64,000 bases of DNA from NCBI GenBank assembly GCA_020425125.1, contig JAGQRV010000018.1, forward strand, positions 87,496 to 151,495. Direction: 5' to 3'. The stretch is from Paracoccaceae bacterium (lineage in GTDB: Bacteria; Pseudomonadota; Alphaproteobacteria; Rhodobacterales; Rhodobacteraceae). Every line of letters starts with the position of its first letter. The stretch's first letter is position 1. Below are positions 51,849 to 61,915 of the stretch, in pieces. Under the pieces are notes generated by a model. The model had not been told where the DNA came from. It saw nothing but the letters and a program-made list of their open reading frames with translations, and did not search any database. The position numbers were made by a program, and so were the translations under genes.

Positions 51849-52613
51849 TCAGATCTGCTGGCCGCCCGAAACCTCGATCCGCTGGGCGGTAAGCCAGCCG
51901 AATTCGCCCATGAGCAGGCTCGAGATCGCGCCGCCGATATCGTCGGGGAGTCCGACCCGGCCGAGCGCGGTCTGGGCCGCGATGATGCGGTTCAATTCAG
52001 GATTGTCTCGCACTGCACCGCCGCCGAAATCGGTCTCGATGGCGCCGGGGGCGACCGTATTGACGGTGATCTTCCGCGGTCCGAGTTCCCTGGCGAGATA
52101 GCGGGCCAGAACCTCGACCGCCCCCTTCATCGCCCCGTATGCAGCGTAGCCCGGCAGGGCGAAGCGGGCGAGGCCGGAGGACAGCATCACGATCCGTCCG
52201 CCATCCGCGATCAGCGGCAGCAGGCGCTGAGTCAGGAAGAAGACGCCCCTGACATGGACATTCATCAGCTGGTCGAATTCGGCTTCGGTCGTGTCGGCGA
52301 ACGGCTTGTGGATGCCGATCCCGGCATTGTTGACCAGGAAGTCGAAGCTGTCGCGGTTCCAGATCTCGCGCAGGGCCGCGGAAAGTTCCGCGACGAAGCC
52401 CGGAAAAGCGGCGGTGTCGGTGGTGTCGAGCCGCAGCGCGATGGCCTTGCGGCCCTGCGCCTCGATCGCCGCGACGACCGCCTCTGCCTCGGCCTGTCCC
52501 GAGCGGTAGGTGAGGATGACGTCGCTCCCCCTGGCAGCGAGATGTTCGGCGGTGTTGCGGCCCAGCCCGCGGCTGGCGCCGGTGACGAGGGCGATCTTCG
52601 GTTCGGTGCTCAT
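51849..52613 (-). CDS. SDR family oxidoreductase
   Basis: A 254-residue classical short-chain dehydrogenase: TGASRGLGRN (~res. 11-20), LVNNAGIG (~92), catalytic YGAMK region (YAAYGAMKGA, ~160) and the terminal VSGGQQI. The substrate is unknown. It is divergent from an AraC-family regulator with a 168-bp gap, an arrangement in which the regulator usually controls the enzyme gene. Confidence 0.87.
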   Translation of the reverse strand: MSTEPKIALVTGASRGLGRNTAEHLAARGSDVILTYRSGQAEAEAVVAAIEAQGRKAIALRLDTTDTAAFPGFVAELSAALREIWNRDSFDFLVNNAGIGIHKPFADTTEAEFDQLMNVHVRGVFFLTQRLLPLIADGGRIVMLSSGLARFALPGYAAYGAMKGAVEVLARYLARELGPRKITVNTVAPGAIETDFGGGAVRDNPELNRIIAAQTALGRVGLPDDIGGAISSLLMGEFGWLTAQRIEVSGGQQI

Positions 52614-52781
52614 GGTGACCTCCGGGCTGCGCTGATCGTCCCCAGATAAAACATGCCGGCGGGGGAGGCCTGCCGGTTCCTCCGCGGGATCTGCCCGATC
52701 CTCCGAAACGCCGGAATGAGGCGGTTGCGGTCCCGGTGCCGAACCGCCTAGGATCGGAGGATCGAAGTCCGGACGGCTGCC

Positions 52782-53681
52782 ATGACCATTGACGAGCTTC
52801 GGCGCGCGGCCGCCGAATTTGCTGATCTTGCGCGCGCGGGTGCGACGCCGGTCGCCACGCCGGTGCCCGGTCTGACGATCGTGCGCAGCCGGGCGCCGAC
52901 CGAGATCGCGCCGGTCCTCTACGAGCCGCTGTTCTGCCTGGTCCTCCAGGGCGCGAAGCAGACGTCGGTCGATGGCAGGATGCTCAGCTTCCGGGCGGGT
53001 CAGTCGCTGGTGGTCAGCCACGACCGGCCGAGCCTGAGCCGGATCGTCGAGGCCAGCGCGGCGTCGCCCTATCTGGCGCTGGCGCTGACGCTTGACGTGC
53101 ACGTGGCGGCGGAGATCGCGGCGGAGATGGAGACCCATGGTGCGGTGCCCGAGGCCGCGGGCGGAGCGGTCCGGGTGGGGCCCACCTCGCCCGGAGAGCT
53201 TGATGCCATGGCGCGTCTTTTCGGATTGATCGGTGATGCGGCGGCGGTCCGGGTGCTGGCGCCGACGATCGCGCGGGAAGTGCATTTTCATGTGCTCGCC
53301 GCCGGACACGGCGCGGTCCTGAAGCGGCTGGGGCGCCGGGACAGCCATGCGAGCCGGATCACCCGGGCGATCGCGGCGATCCGGCGCGGCTATGCGGGGC
53401 CGCTCAGGATCGCGGACCTGGCCGGGGAGGCGGGGATGAGCGCCTCGGCGTTCCACGAGCATTTCCGGGACTTCACCGGCACGACGCCGCTGCAATTCCA
53501 GAAGCATCTGCGGCTGATGGAGGCGCGGCGGCTGATCCTGGAGGCAGGGCAGGGCGTGGCGCCGGCGGCCTATGCGGTCGGCTACGAGAGCCCGACCCAG
53601 TTCAGCCGCGAATACAGCCGTGCCTTCGGCGTGGCGCCGAGCCGCGACCGGCCGGATGGGGCGGAAATCGCGGCGGAATAG
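52782..53681 (+). CDS. AraC family transcriptional regulator
   Basis: A 299-residue regulator with an AraC_N-type ligand domain (PLFCLVLQGAKQTSVDG, ~res. 45-62) and two C-terminal HTH motifs (LRIADLAGEAGMSASAFHEHFRD in pieces, then AYAVGYESPTQFSREYSRAFG). It likely controls the divergent SDR gene. Its stop codon lies in an 18-bp unit that is tandemly repeated, giving a second in-frame stop six codons later. Confidence 0.88.
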   Translation: MTIDELRRAAAEFADLARAGATPVATPVPGLTIVRSRAPTEIAPVLYEPLFCLVLQGAKQTSVDGRMLSFRAGQSLVVSHDRPSLSRIVEASAASPYLALALTLDVHVAAEIAAEMETHGAVPEAAGGAVRVGPTSPGELDAMARLFGLIGDAAAVRVLAPTIAREVHFHVLAAGHGAVLKRLGRRDSHASRITRAIAAIRRGYAGPLRIADLAGEAGMSASAFHEHFRDFTGTTPLQFQKHLRLMEARRLILEAGQGVAPAAYAVGYESPTQFSREYSRAFGVAPSRDRPDGAEIAAE

Positions 53682-53699
53682 GAGATCGCGGCGGAATAG
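53664..53699. repeat. 18-bp tandem duplication across the AraC-regulator stop
   Basis: GA[A/G]ATCGCGGCGGAATAG occurs twice head to tail (53664-53681 and 53682-53699, 17 of 18 identical). The unit encodes Glu-Ile-Ala-Ala-Glu-stop, so the duplication adds a second in-frame TAG. Confidence 0.85.
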
Positions 53700-53702
53700 A
53701 CG

Positions 53703-53733
53703 AAAAGACGCCCCGGTCCTCCCCCGGAGCGCC
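53703..53733 (-). terminator. pckA rho-independent terminator
   Basis: Read on the minus strand, GGCGCTCCGG-GGGAGGA-CCGGGGCGTC forms a ten-pair stem with G-T pairs followed by TTTT, 36 bp after the pckA stop. A second GC hairpin (around CCGGCCCTGGGCCGG, 53739-53753) lies between. Confidence 0.7.
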
Positions 53734-53768
53734 TTCCGCCGGCCCTGGGCCGGAAACTCGTGCCGCGA

Positions 53769-55367
53769 TCAGCCGATCGCGACCGCCTTCACGTCGTCAT
53801 CGATATGGGCGACATACTGTTCGAAGTTCTCGGCGAACATCTCCACCAGCTTCTTCGCCTGTGCGTCGTAGGCCGACTTGTCGGTCCAGGTCGAGCGCGG
53901 GTCGAGCAGCTTGGCATCGACGCCCTCCACCGTCACCGGAACCTCGAAGCCGAAATTCGGATCCTTGCGGAAGGTGACCTCGTTGAGCGACCCGTCGAGC
54001 GCGGCGGTCAGCAGCGCGCGGGTCGCCTTGATCGGCATGCGGCTGCCGGTGCCGTAGGCGCCGCCGGTCCAGCCGGTATTGACCAGCCAGCAGGTCGCCC
54101 CGTGGGTGGCGATCTTTTCCTGCAGCAGCTTGCCGTAGACCTCGGGGCGGCGCGGCATGAAGGGGGCGCCGAAACAGGTCGAGAATGTCGGCGTGGGTTC
54201 GGTCACGCCGCGTTCGGTCCCGGCGACCTTGGAGGTGAAGCCCGAAAGGAAATGGTACATCGCCTGCGCCGGGGTCAGGCGGCTGATCGGCGGCAGCACC
54301 CCGAAGGCGTCGCAGGTCAGCATGATGATGTTCTTCGGATGCCCGCCAAGCGCGGTATCCGAGGCGTTCGAGATGTACTCCATCGGATAGGCGCAGCGCA
54401 TGTTCTGCGTCAGGCTGTCATCCTCGAAGTCAAGCTCGAAGGTCTCGGGGTCGAACACCATGTTCTCGATGACGGTGGCGAACTTCCCGGTCGTCGCGTA
54501 GATCTCGGGCTCGGCCGTGGCACTGAGCGAGATCGTCTTGGCGTAGCAGCCGCCTTCGAAGTTGAAGGTGCCGCGATCCGACCACCCGTGTTCGTCGTCG
54601 CCGATCAGGACGCGCGCCGGATCGGCCGAGAGCGTCGTCTTGCCGGTGCCCGACAGGCCGAAGAAGACCGCGGTGTCCACCGGGTTGCCGACCGCGTGGT
54701 TGGCCGAGCAGTGCATCGGCATCACGCCCTTTTCGGGCAGGATGTAGTTGAGCAGGGTGAAGACCGACTTCTTGTTTTCGCCGGCATATTCGGTGCCGCC
54801 GATGAGGATCATCTTTCGCGCGAAGTTGAGCGCGATCACGGTATCGGTGCGGCAGCCGTGGCGCTCGGGATCGGCGCGGAACGACGGGCAGTTGATGATG
54901 GTGAATTCCGGCACGAAGCTGTCGAGATCGTCGCGGGACGGACGGCGCAGCAGATGGCGGATGAAGAGATTGTGCCAGGCAAGCTCGGTCACCACGCGGA
55001 CATCGAGCCGGAGCGTCGGGTCGGCGCCGGCATAGAGATCCTGCACGAAATAGTCGCGGCCCTGCATGTGGGCGAGCATGTCGTCATAGAGCCGGTCGAA
55101 GCCTTCTGACGACATGCGGGCGTTGTTGTCCCACCAGATCTTGTCGGACACGTCGGGCGTGTCCACGACGTGCTTGTCCTTGGGCGAGCGGCCCGTGTAC
55201 TTGCCGGTGGTCACCAGAAGGGTTCCGCCGAGACCCAGCGTCCCCTCGTTGCGCTGCAGCGCGTGCTCGACAAGGGCCGGCTCCAGCAGATTGTAGTGTA
55301 CCTTGCCAAGCCCCTCGATGCCCTGATCCTCCAGACGTTGCGAAGGATTCACGCGACCTTGTGTCAT
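53769..55367 (-). CDS. pckA: Phosphoenolpyruvate carboxykinase (ATP)
   Basis: A 532-residue gluconeogenic enzyme converting oxaloacetate and ATP to PEP. The kinase P-loop [13 protein letters not shown] (~res. 230-242), the metal-binding [20 protein letters not shown] region and HCSANHAV are present. GGGAGTAG precedes the ATG (MTQGRVNP). In alphaproteobacteria the gene normally stands divergent from chvI; here the divergent neighbour is hprK. Expression likely responds to carbon source. Confidence 0.97.
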   Translation of the reverse strand: MTQGRVNPSQRLEDQGIEGLGKVHYNLLEPALVEHALQRNEGTLGLGGTLLVTTGKYTGRSPKDKHVVDTPDVSDKIWWDNNARMSSEGFDRLYDDMLAHMQGRDYFVQDLYAGADPTLRLDVRVVTELAWHNLFIRHLLRRPSRDDLDSFVPEFTIINCPSFRADPERHGCRTDTVIALNFARKMILIGGTEYAGENKKSVFTLLNYILPEKGVMPMHCSANHAVGNPVDTAVFFGLSGTGKTTLSADPARVLIGDDEHGWSDRGTFNFEGGCYAKTISLSATAEPEIYATTGKFATVIENMVFDPETFELDFEDDSLTQNMRCAYPMEYISNASDTALGGHPKNIIMLTCDAFGVLPPISRLTPAQAMYHFLSGFTSKVAGTERGVTEPTPTFSTCFGAPFMPRRPEVYGKLLQEKIATHGATCWLVNTGWTGGAYGTGSRMPIKATRALLTAALDGSLNEVTFRKDPNFGFEVPVTVEGVDAKLLDPRSTWTDKSAYDAQAKKLVEMFAENFEQYVAHIDDDVKAVAIG

Positions 55368-55749
55368 GTAGACTACTCCCGACGCCGCTGACGCGGCCGT
55401 TGTAAAGAAGAGAGCGGTGCCCGACCATGCCGCCACACCCTGCCGGCACGGCACCGCGCAGGTCAGATAGACCCGCCGCGGGACATATAGCACGTTCGCA
55501 AGCCGCCCAAACAGAAGGCAAACCCGAAGTTAGCGCAACCACTTACCTGTTTGCGCAATCAAAGTGAACAAAATCGGCCCGCTGATCGAAATATTGTTTC
55601 TCTGCTAAACCGTTGAGCCGGGCCGATGTCGGATCGATTCGCCCGGCGCGGAAATGCTTGCGGCAGCGCCGCATCCCGCTAGACTGTTGACAACTTTCCA
55701 ACGTCAGTCCGATGCAATCCACAGTGAGTTCCGATCGAGGTGCCGGGGC
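55368..55749. promoter_or_regulatory. pckA/hprK divergent control region
   Basis: A 382-bp gap with no gene and no remnant of chvI-chvG that I can recognise. It contains GTTAGCGCAAC (55529-55539), close to the GTTAGCGCTAAC-type palindromes bound by LacI-family regulators, and TTGCGCAA (55551-55558), a perfect 8-bp palindrome. These are candidate operators for carbon-responsive control of pckA. An AT-richer patch (about 55558-55605) may hold promoters. Confidence 0.45.
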
Positions 55750-56199
55750 GTGAGCCGTGACGAGGCGCCGGGTCCCGAAATCCGCCACGCGACCACGGTT
55801 GCGGTGGCCGGGCGCGGACTGATGATCGAGGGCCCGTCCGGAACGGGAAAATCGACGCTTGCCCTGGAATTGATGGCTTACGGGGCGGACCTCGTCGCCG
55901 ACGACCGCACGCTTCTTCGTCGGGGGGCGGGGCCTGTGGCGATCTGGGCCGAGGCCCCGCCGATGCTGCCCGCACTGATCGAGGCGCGGGGTCTTGGGCT
56001 GCTCGGGGCGCGGCTGGCCGGGCCGGTGCCGCTATGCGCCGTGGTGCAGCTGGATCTTGTCGAAACCTCCCGCCTGCCGGACCGGCGCAGCGTCACGATC
56101 CTCGGCCGCCAGGTCACGATGTTCCATCGGCCCGAACGAGGGCCTTTTGCTGCGGCGCTATTACAATATTTAAGGGCATCGGAAGAAAAGTGCTCCTGA
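55750..56199 (+). CDS. hprK: HPr kinase/phosphorylase, short alphaproteobacterial form
   Basis: A 149-residue catalytic domain only, as in most alphaproteobacteria. The P-loop GPSGTGKST (~res. 26-34) and the HprK signature region ([13 protein letters not shown]) are present; the N-terminal domain of the Gram-positive enzyme is missing. It phosphorylates HPr at the regulatory serine in response to metabolites. GTG start supported by an upstream GAGG. TGATG overlap with rapZ. Confidence 0.9.
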   Translation: MSRDEAPGPEIRHATTVAVAGRGLMIEGPSGTGKSTLALELMAYGADLVADDRTLLRRGAGPVAIWAEAPPMLPALIEARGLGLLGARLAGPVPLCAVVQLDLVETSRLPDRRSVTILGRQVTMFHRPERGPFAAALLQYLRASEEKCS

Positions 56200-57116
56200 T
56201 GGCCGAGTCGACCCCGGCGCGCAGCGCCAGTTCCAGTTTCGTCCTCGTGACCGGCCCCTCGGGCGCCGGCCGGTCGACTGCTGTCCACGCGCTCGAGGAT
56301 CTCGACTGCGAAGCGATCGACAATCTCCCGCTCAGCCTCGTGCCACGGCTCTTCGACGGCGCGGCGTTGCGCCGGTCGCTGGTGCTGGGGATCGACGTGC
56401 GCAACCGCGATTTCTCGGTCGCCGTGTTCCTCGAAACGGTGGACTGGCTGCGCAGCCGCGAGGCGGGGGTCGAGGTTCTGTACCTGGATTGCGCGCCAGC
56501 GGTGCTGGAACGGCGCTATTCCGAGACCCGCCGCCGACATCCGCTTGCCCCGGCAGAAACCCCCAGCCAGGGGATCGAGCGGGAGATCGACCTTCTGGCG
56601 CCGATCCGTGCCCGGGCGGATATCGTCATCGACACCACAGAGCTCACGCCGCACGACCTGCGCGCGGAACTGGCGCGCTGGTTCGACCGTGATGGCACCC
56701 AGCGCATGGCAGTGACGCTGCATTCCTTCAGTTACAAGCGCGGCATGCCCCGAGGCATCGACATGGTGTTCGACGTTCGGTTCCTGAACAATCCCTACTG
56801 GGAGCCGGACCTGCGCGGGCTGGACGGGCGCGACGAGCGGGTTGCGGCCTATGTCGCGGGCGATAGCAGATTCGCACCATTCTTCGACAAAGTGAGCGAT
56901 CTGGCGGGATTCCTGTTGCCCGCCTACATCGCGGAGGGCAAGTCACATCTATCTATAGGGTTCGGATGCACGGGCGGGCAGCACCGGTCGGTGGCAATGG
57001 CGGAAGCGATTGCACATGCCCTGCGGGAGACGGGATGGCAGGTGGCTCTGAGGCATCATGAACTGGAACGCCACGGCCGGCTGACCGGCGGTCCTGCCCC
57101 GGCGGGGGCCGCATGA
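56199..57116 (+). CDS. rapZ: RNase adapter RapZ
   Basis: A 305-residue P-loop protein: Walker [10 protein letters not shown] (~res. 19-27), DNLP motif in [13 protein letters not shown], and the C-terminal RNA-binding/ligand domain with [24 protein letters not shown] and [10 protein letters not shown]. In enteric bacteria RapZ guides RNase E to GlmZ; its role here may differ. Fixed position between hprK and the EIIA gene. It overlaps the EIIA gene start by four bases. Confidence 0.93.
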   Translation: MAESTPARSASSSFVLVTGPSGAGRSTAVHALEDLDCEAIDNLPLSLVPRLFDGAALRRSLVLGIDVRNRDFSVAVFLETVDWLRSREAGVEVLYLDCAPAVLERRYSETRRRHPLAPAETPSQGIEREIDLLAPIRARADIVIDTTELTPHDLRAELARWFDRDGTQRMAVTLHSFSYKRGMPRGIDMVFDVRFLNNPYWEPDLRGLDGRDERVAAYVAGDSRFAPFFDKVSDLAGFLLPAYIAEGKSHLSIGFGCTGGQHRSVAMAEAIAHALRETGWQVALRHHELERHGRLTGGPAPAGAA

Positions 57117-57505
57117 TCGGGGTGGTGATCGTCGCCCATGGCGGGCTGGCGCGGGAATATCTGGCTGCGGTGGAACATGTCGTCGGGCCCCAGGCGAACA
57201 TGCGGGCGATCTCGATCGCCGTTCAGGAGGACCGCGACGCCAAGCGGGCCGAGATCGAGGCGGCGGCGGATGCCGTTGATACCGGGGACGGCGTGATCAT
57301 CGTCACCGACATGTTCGGCGGCTCGCCGTCGAACCTGTCGCTGCCGGCCTGCGCCCATGCCGACCGGCGGATCCTCTACGGCGCCAACCTGCCGATGCTG
57401 ATCAAGCTGGTGAAGTCACGCAAGCTGCCGCTGACCGAAGCCGTCACTGCGTCGCTTCGCGCGGGCCGGAAATATCTTGATTGCTTCGACGCTTTCGGCA
57501 ATTGA
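57113..57505 (+). CDS. PTS EIIA component, mannose family
   Basis: A 130-residue EIIA-Man domain. The phosphorylated His9 lies in [14 protein letters not shown] and the [11 protein letters not shown] loop follows (~res. 64-74). No EIIB/EIIC permease genes are near, so this is a regulatory phosphocarrier of the incomplete PTS typical of alphaproteobacteria (sometimes called manX). ATGA overlap with rapZ. Confidence 0.93.
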   Translation: MIGVVIVAHGGLAREYLAAVEHVVGPQANMRAISIAVQEDRDAKRAEIEAAADAVDTGDGVIIVTDMFGGSPSNLSLPACAHADRRILYGANLPMLIKLVKSRKLPLTEAVTASLRAGRKYLDCFDAFGN

Positions 57506-57513
57506 CCGTCGGG

Positions 57514-57792
57514 ATGACTGTACCGATTGTGCGCAAGCTGAAGATCGTGAACGAGAAGGGCCTGCATGCGCGGGCGTCGGCCAAGCTCGTGGAGGTGGTG
57601 GAGGCGCATGATGCCTCGGCCTATGTGTCGAAGGACGGTATGGGGGCCTCGGGCGACAGCATCATGGGTCTGCTGATGCTGGGCGCGGCGCGGGGAGAGA
57701 CCATCACCGTCGAGGCCTCGGGTCCCGAGGCCGAAGCGCTTGCCGCGGCGCTGGAGCGTCTCGTGGCGGAGCGGTTCGGGGAAGACGTATAG
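57514..57792 (+). CDS. HPr phosphocarrier protein
   Basis: A 92-residue HPr. The EI-phosphorylated histidine is His18 in KGLHARASAK, and the HprK-targeted serine is Ser49 in ASGDSIMGLLML. With hprK in the same operon this gives the serine-phosphorylation switch on PTS activity. Nine bases follow the EIIA gene. EI (ptsP/ptsI) is not in the window. Confidence 0.95.
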   Translation: MTVPIVRKLKIVNEKGLHARASAKLVEVVEAHDASAYVSKDGMGASGDSIMGLLMLGAARGETITVEASGPEAEALAAALERLVAERFGEDV

Positions 57793-57799
57793 GCGCGCC

Positions 57800-58729
57800 G
57801 TGAGCGATCTGCCCATCGCGGAGCCGCGCGGACGGCGGAGCCCTCTGCCCGCCGAGCTTCGACAGGCACACTCGCCGGACGCCAGGCATGTTCCTTACGA
57901 CGCGCGCAAGCTTTCCTACGCCGCGACCTTCGACGACGGCGCCCGCAAGGCGGTGATCCGCAGCCTCGAATGGCTGACCGGAAAGGTGACGCTGCTGCGG
58001 CTGATCCGCCAGTTCGAGCACGAAGGCGTGCCGGAGGGACAGGCCTTCTGGCGCCGGGCGCTCGACACGCTGGGGATCGACCTGACCACGCCCGACCGGC
58101 AGATCCGGCGCATCCCGCGCGAAGGGCCGGTCGTTCTGGTGGCGAACCATCCTCACGGGTTGGTCGACGGGATGATCCTGGCGGACGTGATCGGCCGGGT
58201 CCGGCCGGACTACAAGATCCTGACCCGATCGCTCCTCACCGGGGTCAGCGAAGTGGGGCGGTTCATGATCCCGGTGCCGTTTCCGCACGAGGCGGATGCG
58301 CGCGAGCGCAATCTGGAAATGCGCCGCCGCACGATGGAGCATCTGGCACTGGGCGGGCTGATTGCGCTGTTTCCCTCAGGCTCGGTGGCGGCGTCGGGCA
58401 CGATGTTCGGACCGGCGGTGGAGGCGGAATGGAACCCGTTTACCGCCCGCCTGATCCAGCGCAGCCGTGCCACGGTGGTGCCGGTCTATTTTCCCGGCCA
58501 GAACAGCCGCTGGTACCAGATCGCCAACCGGATCTCCGCGACCCTGCGCCAGGGGCTGCTGATCCACGAGGTCGTCCATGCGCGGAACCGCCCGCAAGCC
58601 CCGGTGGTGGGCGATCCGATCGCGCCGGACGATCTGCGAGACTGGGACAACGATCCGCGCGGACTGATGCGCTGGCTGCGCGCCCGAACGCTGGCGCTGC
58701 GGGACTTCGAAATCGCACGGTCGGATTGA
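57800..58729 (+). CDS. Lysophospholipid/glycerophosphate acyltransferase family protein
   Basis: A 309-residue acyltransferase with the HX4D motif in VANHPHGLVDGM (~res. 117-128) and a FPSGSVA substrate-binding block (~195). It is longer at the N-terminus than PlsC and resembles lipid acyltransferases that make ornithine lipids or haemolysin-like proteins; the acceptor is unknown. GTG start follows HPr after eight bases. Confidence 0.85.
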   Translation: MSDLPIAEPRGRRSPLPAELRQAHSPDARHVPYDARKLSYAATFDDGARKAVIRSLEWLTGKVTLLRLIRQFEHEGVPEGQAFWRRALDTLGIDLTTPDRQIRRIPREGPVVLVANHPHGLVDGMILADVIGRVRPDYKILTRSLLTGVSEVGRFMIPVPFPHEADARERNLEMRRRTMEHLALGGLIALFPSGSVAASGTMFGPAVEAEWNPFTARLIQRSRATVVPVYFPGQNSRWYQIANRISATLRQGLLIHEVVHARNRPQAPVVGDPIAPDDLRDWDNDPRGLMRWLRARTLALRDFEIARSD

Positions 58730-58752
58730 AGCGGCGGTCCGGCCGCGCCGGA

Positions 58753-60984
58753 TCAGCCGAAGCGGTTGTCCCGCGGGAAGCCGCGCGGGGCCATGCGCCC
58801 GGAGCCCGCGCGCCTGCCCAGCCATTCATCCAGTTCCGGCGGCCGGACGGTGCGGGTCCTGCCCTCGGCATAGGGCCAGCTCAGGCCCTCCTCGCGGCGG
58901 AAGGTGACCGCGTCCGATAGCCCGCCATCCTTGAACTTCTGCAGCCGGACGCCCTTGCCCCGGGTCATCTCGGGCAGATCGTCGAGCGGGAAGACCAGCA
59001 TCTTGCGGTTCTCGCCCACGGTGGCGACGTGGTCGCCGTCGACGCGGCGGCAGACCAGGGCCCGTGCCGGGGCGCGAACGTTCAGCACCTGCTTGCCGGC
59101 GCGGGTCTGCGCCAGAACCTCGTTCTCGGGCACGAGGAACCCGTCGCCCGCATCCGAGGCGACCAGCAGCCGACGCCCGGTCTGGTGGAGGAAAAGCGCG
59201 ACGATCTCGGCCTCGTTGGGCAGATCGACCATCAGCCGCAGCGGTTCGCCCATGCCGCGCCCGCCCGGCAGGTTTGCTGCCGACAGCGTGTAGAACCGCC
59301 CGTTCGAGGCAAAGGCCAGAAGCTTGTCCGTGGTCTCGGCGTGAAAGGCAAAGCGGCCCTCGTCGCCATCCTTGAACTTCAGCGGCTGGTCGAGCGGGAT
59401 ATGCCCGCGCATCGCCCGGATCCAGCCCATCTTCGAACAGACCACGGTGATCGGTTCGCGGTCGATCATCGCTTCAAGCGGCACTTCGGCGATCTCGACG
59501 GCCTCGGAGAAGCCGGTGCGGCGCCTGCCGCCCGGCGCACCGGCGCCGAACGCCTTGCGCACCTCGCGAATCTGATCGGCAATGCGGGTCCACTGCAGAT
59601 CGTCGCTGGCCAGCAGATCTTCGAGGCCGGCACGCTCCTCGGTCAGCCCGTCCCGTTCGCGTCGAAGCTCCATTTCCTCGAGGCGGCGAAGCGAGCGGAG
59701 GCGCATGTTCAGGATCGCCTCGGCCTGCACGTCCGTCAGGGTGAATTCGGCCATCAGCACCGGCTTCGGCTCATCCTCGGTGCGGATGATCTGAATCACC
59801 CGGTCCAGGTTGAGATAGGCGACGATATAGCCTTCCAGCACTTCGAGCCGGTGATCGATCTTGCCCAGACGGTGGCGCGAGCGGCGCAGCAGCACTTCGC
59901 GCCGGTGGTCGAGGAAGGCGCGCAGCACCTCCTTCATCGAGCAGACCTTGGGCGTGCGGCCGTCGATCAGCACATTCATGTTCATCGCGAAGCGGATTTC
60001 CAGATCCGACAGCCGGAACAGCGTCCCCATCAGCACATCCGCATCCACATTGCGCGAGCGCGGCTCGAACACGATCCGCACGTCGTCGGCACTTTCGTCC
60101 CGCACATCGGCCAGAAGCGGCACCCGCTTGGTCTGGATCAGTTCGGCGAGTTTCTCGATCAGCTTCGACTTCTGGACCTGATACGGGATCTCGGTGACGA
60201 CAATCTGCCACTGGCCGCGGCCCTGTTCCTCGATCTCCCACCGCGCCCGCAGGCGGATCGCGCCGCGGCCGGTCCGATAAGCTTCGGCAATCGCCGCGCG
60301 GGGTTCGACCACCACGCCGCCGGTCGGAAAATCGGGGCCGGGGATCAGATCCAGCAACGTCTCGTCGCGGGCCCCCGGCGACTTGATCAGATGCAGGCAG
60401 GCGGCGCAGAGCTCGTCGATGTTGTGCGGCGGGATGTTCGTGGCCATCCCGACCGCGATGCCGCTTGCCCCGTTCGCCAGCAGGTTCGGGAAAGCCGCCG
60501 GCAGCACTTCGGGCTCCTTCAGCGTGCCGTCGTAATTGTCGCGGAAATCGACCGCATCTTCGTCGAGTCCGTCGAGAAGCGCTTCGGCCGCGGCGGTCAG
60601 GCGCGCCTCGGTGTAACGGGCGGCGGCCGGATTGTCGCCGTCGATATTGCCGAAGTTTCCCTGACCGTCGACCAGCGGATAGCGCATCGCGAAGGGCTGT
60701 GCGAGACGGGCCATGGCGTCGTAGATCGCTGCGTCGCCATGAGGGTGATAGTTGCCCATCACGTCGCCGGTGATCTTGGCCGATTTGCGGAAGCCGCCGG
60801 TCGAGGACAGGCGCAATTCGCGCATTGCGTAGAGAATGCGCCTGTGCACCGGCTTCAGCCCGTCGCGCGCATCGGGCAGGGCGCGGTGCATGATCGTCGA
60901 CAGCGCGTAAGTCAGGTAACGGCTGCCAATCGCGCGGCGCAGCGGCTCGGTCGTTTCGGCGTCGGGGCGGTCGGGTGTCTCCAT
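58753..60984 (-). CDS. parC: DNA topoisomerase IV subunit A
   Basis: A 743-residue ParC, the breakage-reunion subunit that decatenates chromosomes. Catalytic tyrosine Tyr124 in [23 protein letters not shown], and the winged-helix/tower region; the short C-terminal beta-propeller (five or so blades with GxRGxxP-type loops) identifies ParC rather than GyrA. In the quinolone pocket the stretch is [11 protein letters not shown], with Ala where Escherichia coli has Ser80. Convergent with the acyltransferase gene. Confidence 0.94.
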   Translation of the reverse strand: METPDRPDAETTEPLRRAIGSRYLTYALSTIMHRALPDARDGLKPVHRRILYAMRELRLSSTGGFRKSAKITGDVMGNYHPHGDAAIYDAMARLAQPFAMRYPLVDGQGNFGNIDGDNPAAARYTEARLTAAAEALLDGLDEDAVDFRDNYDGTLKEPEVLPAAFPNLLANGASGIAVGMATNIPPHNIDELCAACLHLIKSPGARDETLLDLIPGPDFPTGGVVVEPRAAIAEAYRTGRGAIRLRARWEIEEQGRGQWQIVVTEIPYQVQKSKLIEKLAELIQTKRVPLLADVRDESADDVRIVFEPRSRNVDADVLMGTLFRLSDLEIRFAMNMNVLIDGRTPKVCSMKEVLRAFLDHRREVLLRRSRHRLGKIDHRLEVLEGYIVAYLNLDRVIQIIRTEDEPKPVLMAEFTLTDVQAEAILNMRLRSLRRLEEMELRRERDGLTEERAGLEDLLASDDLQWTRIADQIREVRKAFGAGAPGGRRRTGFSEAVEIAEVPLEAMIDREPITVVCSKMGWIRAMRGHIPLDQPLKFKDGDEGRFAFHAETTDKLLAFASNGRFYTLSAANLPGGRGMGEPLRLMVDLPNEAEIVALFLHQTGRRLLVASDAGDGFLVPENEVLAQTRAGKQVLNVRAPARALVCRRVDGDHVATVGENRKMLVFPLDDLPEMTRGKGVRLQKFKDGGLSDAVTFRREEGLSWPYAEGRTRTVRPPELDEWLGRRAGSGRMAPRGFPRDNRFG

Positions 60985-61110
60985 GGATCGGTTCTAGCGA
61001 TGCGGGAGAAAAGAATAAAGTCCGTGTCCGCGGCGATGGATCCGTCCCCGGCACCCGTGCTAGTGGAGGCCGGCGGGGTAGACCGGCGGCCTCGGCTGGC
61101 AGGAGCGGAC

Positions 61111-61887
61111 ATGCTGTTTCGACTGACCTTTCTGCTCTGTGCGGGGCTCTTCGTCGCGATGTACTTCGCCCCCAACCGGCCGGCGCCAGTGCCGAAGCAG
61201 GCCACGCCGCCACCACCGGCGACCCAAGAAGCGGCCGCTCCGGTGCGAACCGCACCGCCTCCCGCAGCCGAGGCCGCGCCGGAGACGCTGCCGCAGGCAG
61301 GGTCCCCCACGGCGCCCGCGCGGACCACCTCGAGCCGCCCCGCCGTCTCGGTTCCAGCGGATGAAGCTGGTCCGGACGCCGCAGGTCTTGCGGACACTGC
61401 TTCGGGGACCGCCGAGACGGAGGCCGGGCCCGACAGTGCGGACGGCGCACCATTCGGTGCCGCATCGGCACCGGATCTTGCTGATACGGGTGCGGCCGAT
61501 CTCACCGGTCTCGGGCTGGGCAGGCTGGGGGCCGGGCAGACCTCGGATGCGCTGTCCCTTTCCGAAAGCGTGCGCAACCGCACAGAGGCCGCGACGTCGC
61601 CTGCCGCCGCTCCCGCGCCGCAGGCAAGGGGCCTGCTGGCGCCGACCGGGCAGGGAACCGCCGCGCCGGTCGGACCGGTGACCGGGCAGCGCGCGCTCGT
61701 GGTCGCAACTTCGGTCAATCTGCGGGCCGGGCCTTCGACGGGGGCCGCGGTGGTCGGACGGGTCGATTTCGGCGATACCGTGGTCGTGGTCACGCAGAAT
61801 GCCGCGCCGGGCTGGACCGGGATCCGCGATCCCGCGACGGGGCAGGTGGCCTTCATTTCCAGCCAGTTCATCCAGGTGCAGCCGTGA
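61111..61887 (+). CDS. Membrane-anchored SH3-domain protein
   Basis: A 258-residue protein with one N-terminal membrane helix (MLFRLTFLLCAGLFVAMYF), a long Pro/Ala/Thr/Asp-rich disordered linker (~res. 25-190) and a C-terminal bacterial SH3 domain (ALVVATSVNLRAGPSTGAAV ... FISSQFIQV). SH3b domains bind peptidoglycan or peptides, so it may act in the periplasm on cell wall. AGGAG precedes the ATG. The frame is open far upstream but without coding character. Confidence 0.82.
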   Translation: MLFRLTFLLCAGLFVAMYFAPNRPAPVPKQATPPPPATQEAAAPVRTAPPPAAEAAPETLPQAGSPTAPARTTSSRPAVSVPADEAGPDAAGLADTASGTAETEAGPDSADGAPFGAASAPDLADTGAADLTGLGLGRLGAGQTSDALSLSESVRNRTEAATSPAAAPAPQARGLLAPTGQGTAAPVGPVTGQRALVVATSVNLRAGPSTGAAVVGRVDFGDTVVVVTQNAAPGWTGIRDPATGQVAFISSQFIQVQP

Positions 61888-61915
61888 TCGGCGAGCCGGG
61901 CGAAGGACCGCGCCG

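Noticed and set aside
59029-61110. Long upstream extension of the SH3-protein frame
   Set aside because: It is antisense to parC and lacks protein character; the membrane helix and AGGAG site fix the start at 61111.
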